A program made the translations under genes and the position numbers. A stretch of 13,767 nucleotides of DNA from Hyphomicrobiaceae bacterium (GTDB taxonomy: Bacteria; Pseudomonadota; Alphaproteobacteria; Rhizobiales; Hyphomicrobiaceae): assembly GCA_020442225.1 (NCBI GenBank), contig JAGRKR010000481.1:1-13767 (forward strand), in the 5' to 3' direction. The notes under the pieces were generated by a model that saw only the letters and a program-made list of their open reading frames with translations, did no database searches and was not told the DNA's origin. Below, one piece after another: positions 8,375-13,767 of the stretch; positions within the stretch are counted from its first letter, which is position 1; each line of letters opens with the position of its first letter.

Positions 8375-8511
8375 ATAGCTCGGCGCGTTACCCGTTCGGT
8401 AGTGCCCCCCCGTCTAGCCGAAGACGCGCCGGCAGCGTCGGCTTCCCTCCCGACGCGTTGCGCCAAAAGCGCATAGACGCCCAACCGCAAGGTTGGGCGT
8501 CTTTCTTTTTT
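8375..8511 (+). ncRNA. Candidate small regulatory RNA with C-rich loop
   Basis: An approximately 135-base non-coding segment that looks like an independent transcription unit. In order it can form a closing stem CGGCGCGT (8381-8388) with ACGCGCCG (8424-8431), enclosing a small TACC/GGTA hairpin (8389-8401) and a run of seven C (8405-8411). Next come a perfect seven-pair hairpin GCGTCGG/CCGACGC (8435-8456) whose loop is CTTCCCTC, a five-pair hairpin TGCGC/GCGCA (8459-8473), and the terminator hairpin (8475-8502). Inside the first domain CGTCT/AGACG (8411-8426) is an alternative pairing. The C-rich loop could pair with Shine-Dalgarno sequences, as in alphaproteobacterial sRNAs that display CCUCC-type loops; whether this belongs to any named family I cannot tell. 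The reverse strand lacks a U-tract, so the plus strand is favoured. A long LolA 3' UTR is the alternative. Confidence 0.55.
8475..8511 (+). terminator. Strong Rho-independent terminator
   Basis: AGACGCCCAACC (8475-8486), a GCAA tetraloop, then GGTTGGGCGTCT (8491-8502) form a perfect 12-pair stem that runs into TCTTTCTTTTTT ending at 8511. It lies 288 bases past the LolA stop, too far to be an ordinary terminator for that gene alone. It probably ends the candidate small RNA and also blocks read-through into the converging aldehyde dehydrogenase gene. Confidence 0.92.
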
Positions 8512-8594
8512 GGCGACCAGTCAAGCCACGCACCGACCACCGGCCGAGCCGCCGCGCCCACGGTAGACACGGCGGTCAGCGGCAATGCCGTGGC

Positions 8595-10112
8595 TCAACT
8601 GCTCGACGTCTTCATGACGAAGGGATTGCCACCCGCCCCTTCTGCCGTGTTGATCCAGACGCTCTTCGTCTGCAAGTAGGCCTCGATCGCATCGGCGCCA
8701 TTCTCGCGCCCGAGCCCCGACGCCTTGTAGCCGCCGAACGGCATAGTGATCGAGACGGCGCGGTAGGTGTTGATCCAGATCGTGCCCGCACGCAGGCGCC
8801 GCGCCATGACCGTCGCGCGCCGTACCGATTGAGTCCACACGCCCGCCGCCAGGCCATAGGCGATGTCGTTCGCGATCTCGACGGCGTGATCCTCGTCCTT
8901 GAACTTGATGACCGAGAGAACCGGGCCGAACACCTCCTCCTGGGCGATGCGCATCCTGTTGTCCACGCCGGTGAAGATCGTCGGCTTGACGAAATACTGG
9001 CCGCCGCCCTCGTCGGCGCCCGCCGGCCCGCCACCGAGCACGCATTTCGCGCCTTCGCCCTTGGCGATGTCGATGTAGGAGAGCACCTTCTGGTATTGCG
9101 GCGGCGTCGTCACCGGGCCGACCTGGGTCTCGAACTTGGACGGATCCCCGAGCCGCGCCGTCTTGGCCACGGCGACCAGCTTCTCGACGAACTCGTCATG
9201 GATGCTTTCCTGCACGAGCAGGCGCGAGCCGGCGATACAGGTCTGGCCCGTAGCGGCAAAAATGCCCGAGATCGCCCCGTTGACCGCCTCGTCGATACGG
9301 CAGTCGTCGAACATGATGTTGGGCGACTTGCCGCCGAGCTCCAGCGACACCTTCTTGAAGGTCTTCGCGGCCAGCTCGTTGACGCGCGAGCCCGTGGCCG
9401 TGCCGCCGGTGAAGGCCACCTTCGCGACTTTCGGATGTGTGACCAGAGGCTCGCCCACGACCTGGCCGTAGCCGGTGACGATGTTGACGACGCCGGGCGG
9501 CACCTCGGCCTCCTCGATCACGAGCTTGACGAACTCGAGCAGCGAGGCGGAGGTATACTCGGAGGGCTTGATCACCACCGTGCAGCCGGCGGCCAGTGCA
9601 GGCGCCAGCTTCCACGCCACCAGCATCAGCGGCGAGTTCCATGGCGTGATGAAGGCGCACACCCCGACCGGCTCCTTCAGCGTGTAGGTAAAGGTATCGG
9701 GCTTGTCGATCGGAATGACGGCGCCATTGATCTTGTCGGCAAGGCCGCCGTAGTAGTAGTACCACTCGGGTAGATACTTGGTCTGGGCCTGCATCTCGGA
9801 GATGAGCTTGCCGTTGTCCCTGACCTCGATGCGCGCCAGATGCTCGGCGTGCTTGGCGGCGAGATCGCCGATGCGCCTCATGATGCGCCCACGCGCCGTT
9901 TGCGTCATCTTCGACCACGGGCCGGACTCGAACGCACGCCACGCCGCCTCGCAGGCGCGGTCAACGTCGCGAGCATCGCACTCGGGAATGCGCGCCCACG
10001 GCTTGCCCGTGTAGGGGTCCGCGGTCTCGAAGTGCTTGCCGCTCGCGGCGTCACACCACTTTCCGTCGATGTAGGTCTGGTAGGTCTTGAGTTGGCCAGG
10101 GGCGTCCGGCAT
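8595..10112 (-). CDS. NAD(P)-dependent aldehyde dehydrogenase (ALDH superfamily)
   Basis: Oxidises an aldehyde to a carboxylic acid with NAD(P) in the cytoplasm. The 505-residue product has the full ALDH fold. PWNSPLMLVAWKLAPALAAG (157-176) carries the oxyanion Asn159, IKPSE (181-185) has cofactor-binding Lys182, and FTGGTATG (234-241) is the nucleotide loop. SLELGGKSPNI carries general base E258, GQTCIAGSR carries nucleophile C292, and QEEVFGPV (391-398) contains the cofactor-ribose Glu393. The ATG at 10112 is supported by GGAGG seven bases upstream. Substrate specificity cannot be read; similar proteins are annotated as betaine-, hydroxymuconic-semialdehyde- or general aldehyde dehydrogenases. 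It follows the nuclease-like gene on the same strand after 102 bases, with no visible functional link, and converges on the small-RNA terminator. Confidence 0.94.
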   Translation of the reverse strand: MPDAPGQLKTYQTYIDGKWCDAASGKHFETADPYTGKPWARIPECDARDVDRACEAAWRAFESGPWSKMTQTARGRIMRRIGDLAAKHAEHLARIEVRDNGKLISEMQAQTKYLPEWYYYYGGLADKINGAVIPIDKPDTFTYTLKEPVGVCAFITPWNSPLMLVAWKLAPALAAGCTVVIKPSEYTSASLLEFVKLVIEEAEVPPGVVNIVTGYGQVVGEPLVTHPKVAKVAFTGGTATGSRVNELAAKTFKKVSLELGGKSPNIMFDDCRIDEAVNGAISGIFAATGQTCIAGSRLLVQESIHDEFVEKLVAVAKTARLGDPSKFETQVGPVTTPPQYQKVLSYIDIAKGEGAKCVLGGGPAGADEGGGQYFVKPTIFTGVDNRMRIAQEEVFGPVLSVIKFKDEDHAVEIANDIAYGLAAGVWTQSVRRATVMARRLRAGTIWINTYRAVSITMPFGGYKASGLGRENGADAIEAYLQTKSVWINTAEGAGGNPFVMKTSSS

Positions 10113-10214
10113 GACGTTTCCTCCGCGTTTTCGTTAGGGAGGCGGCGCGTGGACGGCATCCGCCGCGCGTGCCGCGATGGCTCCCACGGACGAGACGGCA
10201 ATACGCGCGCGAGG

Positions 10215-11417
10215 TCAAGAGCGGTCGGTCAGAACCCAGCCGGCCGCGATGGCCTCCTGCTCCGAGCAGAACCAGCGCTCCCCGCGCCGCTCCTGGATGC
10301 GCACGCGGCTGTAGCCGCGCGACCAGGGCATGACGTAGTGCTTGCCGCGGCTGGTGACGTTGCCCTTGATCGGGCAGCCCTTGGGCGCCTGCTGCTTCGC
10401 CGTGTCCCAGCTCCTGTCCCGGAAGGCCTGCGGCGTCTCGAGCGAGCCCTTCCAGAGCGCGCGCCGCGCCTTCTTCGCCGTCTCCGCGCGGCTGCCATAC
10501 CCCGCGGGATCTCCCTTGGCAGTGAGTGCATGGCCGAGCTCGACCATGCGCGCGCCCAGATCGCTGTCACGCACGCGGCAGCGCGCCACGACCCGACCGG
10601 CGCCATCGCTGCCCTGGCGCTCGCAGCGGATCTCGCCCGAGCCGACGAGCCGCGCCAGTGCCGTGCGAGCCTGCACGCCACATTGCCACGAGCGATTGCG
10701 CGACGTGCGGCAGCGCTGCGCGGTCTCCGGCGCGTCGATGCCGTAGAGGCGCACGGGCGTGCCGCCGACATGGATGATGTTGCCGCTGACGACGCTGGCC
10801 CGGCCGACAATTGGCTTCGATCCGAGGAACGGCATATCGACGAGGCTCGCCAGGCCGCTGCCACTCCTGATGAGGCCGAAACCCGAAACGACCACGAGCA
10901 CGACAGCGAGACCGAACCCGAGCGTGCGCCAGGCCGGAGCAGGCAGCGCGGGCAGCCGGGCGGTCGCCGCCTGCCACCCCTTCTTGACCGGCGCCGGCAG
11001 CGAGATCGCCGGGAAGCGGGCGCGGATAGCCGACGTGCCGGCGCCCAGCACACGCGCCACGGCCAGCCACGCCCTCCGCAGGCCGCTGCCGAGAGCCGTC
11101 ACGACACCGGGCAAGCGCGCCGCAAACCACGCAGCGACAGCCACCACCGCCGCCCAGACCGCGCGCGCACTGCGCACGGCGAAGTTTCGCGCCGTCTCCG
11201 CCAGCCAGCGGCCGCCGCTGACGAGCGCGGCCCACACCCACCGGCACGAGTTCGCGATCGCATTCCACGACCAGCGTGCGGCATCCGCGGCACGCGCCGC
11301 CAGCGAGCGACGCACCTGCACGATGCGCTCGCGCCTCTGCGCACGGCGGTGCAGGACCGTCGTGCGCACGTATTTGCGCCATTCGAAGCCGACTTCTCGC
11401 TTGCGCCAGCCGAACAC
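10215..11417 (-). CDS. Membrane-anchored thermonuclease-family (SNase-like) protein with KGN-type C-terminal module
   Basis: About 400 residues in three parts. Residues 1-163 are Trp/Ala/Arg-rich helices without a recognised domain, including a hydrophobic stretch at about 86-103. TLGFGLAVVLVVVSGFGLI (165-183) is a likely membrane helix. A staphylococcal-nuclease-like domain follows (about 205-305), with VRLYGIDAPET (R223, D228, E231) and a GR motif R275 aligning with R35, D40, E43 and R87 of S. aureus nuclease. The position of calcium ligand D21 is N213, and D19 is S211, so activity is uncertain. The C-terminal module (CPIKGNVTSRGKHYVMP to ERWFCSEQEAIAAGW, about 348-394) recurs after SNase domains in many proteobacterial proteins. 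I chose a GTG start at 11417 because GGGGAGGG lies six bases upstream; an ATG at 11453 adds 12 residues but has no ribosome site. It diverges from the TPR gene. Confidence 0.85.
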   Translation of the reverse strand: MFGWRKREVGFEWRKYVRTTVLHRRAQRRERIVQVRRSLAARAADAARWSWNAIANSCRWVWAALVSGGRWLAETARNFAVRSARAVWAAVVAVAAWFAARLPGVVTALGSGLRRAWLAVARVLGAGTSAIRARFPAISLPAPVKKGWQAATARLPALPAPAWRTLGFGLAVVLVVVSGFGLIRSGSGLASLVDMPFLGSKPIVGRASVVSGNIIHVGGTPVRLYGIDAPETAQRCRTSRNRSWQCGVQARTALARLVGSGEIRCERQGSDGAGRVVARCRVRDSDLGARMVELGHALTAKGDPAGYGSRAETAKKARRALWKGSLETPQAFRDRSWDTAKQQAPKGCPIKGNVTSRGKHYVMPWSRGYSRVRIQERRGERWFCSEQEAIAAGWVLTDRS

Positions 11418-11423
11418 CTTGCG

Positions 11424-11431
11424 CCCTCCCC
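11424..11431 (-). promoter_or_regulatory. Ribosome binding site deciding the GTG start of the nuclease-like gene
   Basis: On the minus strand GGGGAGGG ends six bases before the GTG at 11415-11417. The upstream in-frame ATG at 11453 has nothing comparable. This favours the 400-residue product over the 412-residue one. Confidence 0.6.
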
Positions 11432-11525
11432 AGGTGTTACGCCCGCACCTCATTTGCCACGACGGCCCACAACTGGCCTAACTCGTGGCGAATCCTCTGG
11501 AATCTGGCGTCTCGCATGCCTCGAA

Positions 11526-11558
11526 AAAGTGGCCGGCTTGCGACCTGCCAGACACTTT
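11526..11558. repeat. Interrupted inverted repeat in the nuclease/TPR divergent region
   Basis: AAAGTG (11526-11531) and CACTTT (11553-11558) are separated by 21 bases, with partial extension inward (GGC and GCC). The placement between divergent genes suggests a possible two-half-site operator, but six-base arms this far apart can arise by chance. Confidence 0.25.
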
Positions 11559-11622
11559 CCCCAGCAAATGTCCCGTCTGCGGAGGCTCGCGAGCTCGTGA
11601 CCGGCGGCAATAAACGGCGCGA

Positions 11623-11652
11623 GCGACAAGCCGACCACGGATAGGGTATATT
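11623..11652 (+). promoter_or_regulatory. Putative promoter of the TPR protein gene
   Basis: GCGACA (11623-11628) and TATATT (11647-11652) are separated by 18 bases. The -10 matches consensus at five of six positions and is one of few AT-rich hexamers in this divergent region. Transcription would start near 11659, giving a leader of about 70 bases. Confidence 0.4.
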
Positions 11653-11729
11653 GCCGCTTACTGGCCGGTGCACTGCCGGGGCGGCCGGACGTCAACAGCT
11701 TGTCTCAACGATTCGAAGGAGAGTCGAGA

Positions 11730-12296
11730 ATGCTCAAGTTCGCACTTCCGAAGTGGCTGCTCAGCGGCGCGGCCGTCTTGGCCCTGGCCATCGCGCCGGC
11801 CATCGCCGCGCTGACGCCGACGCCGGTCAAGGCCATGGGCGACGAGCCGAAGCCGAGCTCGGGTTCCAAGTGCAAGAAATTCAAGAAGGGCAGCAAGAAG
11901 TGGAAGGAGTGCATGGGCAAGCACCGCGAGGCGCTGTCCGATGACGAGCTCTACTATGCCGCCTACTGGCTGGCGCGCACCGGCAAGTACGACGAGGCGC
12001 TGACCTATCTGCGACAGGCCAAGAACGCCGACGATCCGCGCATTCTCACCTACGTCGGCTTCACGACCCGTAAGCTCGGCCGCGTCGACGAGGCGATGGG
12101 CTACTACAAGCGCGTCCTCCAGCAGAACCCCAATTACACGCTGGCGCGCGCCTACATGGGCGAGGCCTTTCTGCAGAAGGGTGACGTCAAGGCGGCGCGA
12201 GGTCAGCTCGCCGAGATCGCCAAGCGCTGCGGCACGACCTGTCAGGAGTTCGCCGAGCTGCGTGACCAGATCCTGCTCCACGAGCTCAAGGGCTGA
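11730..12296 (+). CDS. Exported tetratricopeptide-repeat (TPR) protein
   Basis: A 188-residue protein of unknown function. It has a signal-type helix (LLSGAAVLALAIAPAIA, about 10-26) with cleavage likely near A26-A27. A short Lys-rich segment with two cysteines (C48 and C61, in SKCKKFKKGSKKWKECMGKH) follows. Then come about three TPR units: 71-104 (DDELYYAAYWLARTGKYDEA), 105-138 (a repeat with LGRVDEAMGYYKRVLQQNP) and 139-172 (ARAYMGEAFLQKGDVKAARG). TPR arrays mediate protein-protein contacts, so a periplasmic scaffold or chaperone role is plausible but unproven. The frame is open from a TTG at 11700, but the ATG at 11730 has AAGGAG eight bases upstream and leads directly into the signal peptide. 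Similar small TPR proteins are common and uncharacterised in Hyphomicrobiales. A strong hairpin terminator follows. Confidence 0.86.
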   Translation: MLKFALPKWLLSGAAVLALAIAPAIAALTPTPVKAMGDEPKPSSGSKCKKFKKGSKKWKECMGKHREALSDDELYYAAYWLARTGKYDEALTYLRQAKNADDPRILTYVGFTTRKLGRVDEAMGYYKRVLQQNPNYTLARAYMGEAFLQKGDVKAARGQLAEIAKRCGTTCQEFAELRDQILLHELKG

Positions 12297-12360
12297 GCGC
12301 AGCGCCGCCGCGCCCCGGTGGGAATGAGCCGCGGGGCAGCAGTGACACCACGGAGACCGG

Positions 12361-12394
12361 AAAGGGCGGCGCCACGGCGCCGCCCTTTGTCGTT
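12361..12394 (+). terminator. Rho-independent terminator between convergent genes, probably bidirectional
   Basis: AAAGGGCGGCGCC (12361-12373) is the exact complement of GGCGCCGCCCTTT (12376-12388), a 13-pair stem with almost no loop, followed by GTCGTTT. Because the stem starts with AAA and ends in TTT it can work in both directions. It ends the TPR gene from the left and the dehydrogenase gene (stop at 12432) from the right. Confidence 0.8.
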
Positions 12395-12431
12395 TCACTC
12401 TCCGGATGAGCGAGGCACGCCGGCTCGGCCG

Positions 12432-13316
12432 CTACCTCGCGGCGGCGTCGACGATCCGGGCGATGATCGGCCAGTAGTTGGCGCCGTAGCCTTCGGCCTT
12501 CGCCTCCTCCAGCAACTGGCGCGCAACCTCGGCGCCCCGCACCGGTACGCCGTTCTGCCGCGCCAGCTCGAGCGCATACGACAGGTCCTTGAGCGCATAC
12601 TCGGTCGAGAACGCGCGCTCCGGAAACGCGTCCGGCAGGATCGCCTTCATGCCGTGGTTGCGCAGCGAGAAGCTGTCGGCGGAGCCCTTCGTCAGCGTCT
12701 CGAACAGCAGCTTTCCGTCGACGCCGGCCCGCCGGCCGATAGCCCACGCCTCCGCCAGCGCCACGACGTTCTCCATGATGATCATGTTGTTCATGATCTT
12801 GACCACCTGCCCGCATCCGATGTCGCCGCAATGGGTGACGTCGCTCGCGAAGGTCGAGAGAAACGGCTCGATGCGCTGGAACACGTGCGGCTTGGCGCCG
12901 ACCATGATGCTGAGCGTACCGGTCTCGGCGGCCTGACGGGTGCGCGCCACCGGCGCATCGGCATAGTCGGCGCCGCGCGCTGCGAGCTGACCGGCCAGTT
13001 CCCGGGTCAGGGCCACGGGGCTCGTCGAAAGATCGACGATGGTCTGGCCCGGCCGCGCATGAGCCAGCAGCGCGCTCGTGACGACCGCCTCGACCTCCTT
13101 GCCGCCCGGCAGCGAGAGAAAGACGATGTCCGCCATCCGCCCGACCTCCGCCAGCGCTGCGACCGCTGCGACGCCATCGCCTGCCAGTCGCGTCACCGGC
13201 GCAGGGTCGAGATCGAAGGCGATGATGCTGCGTCCGGACTTGCGGGCGAGGTTGCGGCACATGGGCTCGCCCATCACGCCGAGACCAATGAAGCCGATAG
13301 GCGCTGCGTCCGTCAT
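12432..13316 (-). CDS. Beta-hydroxyacid dehydrogenase (3-hydroxyisobutyrate dehydrogenase family)
   Basis: A 294-residue NAD(P)-dependent dehydrogenase of the family that includes 3-hydroxyisobutyrate dehydrogenase, tartronate semialdehyde reductase GarR and sulfolactaldehyde reductase YihU. The nucleotide motif is IGFIGLGVMGEPMCRNL (7-23). Asp35 after strand two (AFDLD) suggests a preference for NAD. The substrate loop reads DAPVARTRQAAETGTLSIMV (120-139). Most members have DAPVSGG here; YihU-type enzymes have a GRT motif, so R125 may bind a charged group of the substrate. Catalytic Lys is K173 in GQVVKIMNNMI, with N176 and N177. AGAGGAG lies eight bases before the ATG. It follows an alpha/beta hydrolase gene by 24 bases and is surely cotranscribed with it. 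The exact substrate is unknown. Confidence 0.92.
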   Translation of the reverse strand: MTDAAPIGFIGLGVMGEPMCRNLARKSGRSIIAFDLDPAPVTRLAGDGVAAVAALAEVGRMADIVFLSLPGGKEVEAVVTSALLAHARPGQTIVDLSTSPVALTRELAGQLAARGADYADAPVARTRQAAETGTLSIMVGAKPHVFQRIEPFLSTFASDVTHCGDIGCGQVVKIMNNMIIMENVVALAEAWAIGRRAGVDGKLLFETLTKGSADSFSLRNHGMKAILPDAFPERAFSTEYALKDLSYALELARQNGVPVRGAEVARQLLEEAKAEGYGANYWPIIARIVDAAAR

Positions 13317-13340
13317 GTCCGTGTCTCCTCTGCGCGCGTG

Positions 13341-13767
13341 TCAGACGCCGCGGATGCGATCGAGCACCGGCAGCACGTAGCTGCGGAACCGTTCGGGATC
13401 CTCGCTCATGGGGAAGTGGCCGAGACCGCGCATGGTCACCGGCTCGACCCCTGCGATCTTGGCGGCCGTACGCTCGGTGTCTGCGGGCGAGCATGAGAAA
13501 TCGTATTCGCCGGTGAGCAGATAGAGCGGGCAGCGCCGCGTATCGATCTCGGGCGTGACGTCGCGCAGGTCGCCATCGACGCGATAGAAGTGGAGATCGC
13601 CCTTGAACACGCCGGGACCGCCGGACTTATACATCCAGAGCGTCTCGTGGCGGGAGGCGGCCGGGCTGTGCGGAGCCATCATGCCCGATACGAGACCGGC
13701 ACAGACCTCGCCGCCATGCACCTCGGGGCGATGCAGCCACGTCGTATCGTACCAGGGCTGCTGGTAG
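13341..13767 (-). CDS. Alpha/beta-fold hydrolase (5' end cut by window edge)
   Basis: The C-terminal 141 codons of an alpha/beta hydrolase; the frame is open to the window edge, so the N-terminus and nucleophile elbow lie outside. Seen are LYLLTGEYDFSCSPADTERT, with the catalytic-acid Asp codon at 13500-13502, and VTMRGLGHFPMSEDPERF, with the catalytic His codon at 13416-13418, followed by the terminal helix YVLPVLDRIRGV. This Asp-His arrangement and the GHFPMSEDPE motif fit lactonase or esterase-like members such as 3-oxoadipate enol-lactonase relatives. With the downstream dehydrogenase 24 bases away, a hydrolysis step feeding a hydroxyacid to the dehydrogenase is a reasonable inference. 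Confidence 0.88.
   Translation of the reverse strand, partial: YQQPWYDTTWLHRPEVHGGEVCAGLVSGMMAPHSPAASRHETLWMYKSGGPGVFKGDLHFYRVDGDLRDVTPEIDTRRCPLYLLTGEYDFSCSPADTERTAAKIAGVEPVTMRGLGHFPMSEDPERFRSYVLPVLDRIRGV

Noticed and set aside
8375..8511. 6S RNA, SRP RNA, tmRNA or RNase P RNA
   Set aside because: The long closing stem with central bubble of 6S, the SRP GGAAG/AGCAG loop, the tmRNA acceptor end and the RNase P core motifs are all absent.
8188..8594. Chromosomal replication origin
   Set aside because: Only one exact DnaA box, no cluster, and none of the genes that usually flank alphaproteobacterial origins.
9840..11600. Plus-strand frame of 586 codons opposite the aldehyde dehydrogenase and nuclease genes
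   Set aside because: It spans two real genes on the other strand and reads as Arg/Ala/Pro-rich antisense sequence with no domain.

Overview
The window is GC-rich, densely coded, chromosomal-type bacterial DNA. Family content points to an alphaproteobacterium, probably of the Hyphomicrobiales: a TakP-like TRAP binding protein with a Tat signal, an FdhD of the GCAQG type, a LolA-family carrier, a MepA-type endopeptidase, and a thermonuclease-family protein with a KGN-type C-terminal module. This placement is inference from protein style. No rRNA, tRNA, CRISPR array, insertion sequence or phage gene was seen.

Layout. Positions 1-2754 hold three minus-strand genes: recR (its 3' end runs off the window), a TIGR01777-type epimerase and mepA. 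From 2906 to 4545 a plus-strand pair encodes an FAD-dependent amine/amino-acid oxidase-like protein and a small cupin, joined by an ATGA overlap. Converging on it is fdhD (4585-5505, minus). A 329-bp divergent gap with a good sigma70-like promoter leads to a lone TRAP substrate-binding protein (5835-6941). It is closed by a strong intrinsic terminator, and no DctQ/DctM membrane genes are beside it. After a 373-bp non-coding stretch with a perfect 16-bp palindrome comes a LolA-family carrier gene (7405-8187). Between it and a converging aldehyde dehydrogenase (8595-10112, minus) lies what looks like an independent small RNA gene (about 8375-8511). Next are a membrane-anchored thermonuclease-family protein (10215-11417, minus), a secreted TPR protein (11730-12296, plus), and a minus-strand pair: an alpha/beta hydrolase (partial, at the right edge) and a beta-hydroxyacid dehydrogenase.

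How the genes fit together. Most of the window is housekeeping (RecR, MepA, LolA, FdhD) mixed with small catabolic units: oxidase plus cupin, hydrolase plus 3-hydroxyacid dehydrogenase, an aldehyde dehydrogenase and a 2-oxoacid/carboxylate uptake protein. No single pathway ties them together.

The observation I would check first is the non-coding segment 8341-8511: promoter-like boxes, consecutive hairpins, a hairpin loop displaying a CUUCCCUC anti-Shine-Dalgarno-like sequence, and a textbook terminator. Other points are a thermonuclease domain with a substituted calcium-ligand Asp, a hydroxyacid dehydrogenase with an ART motif in place of the usual SGG, and an FdhD with rearranged cysteines.
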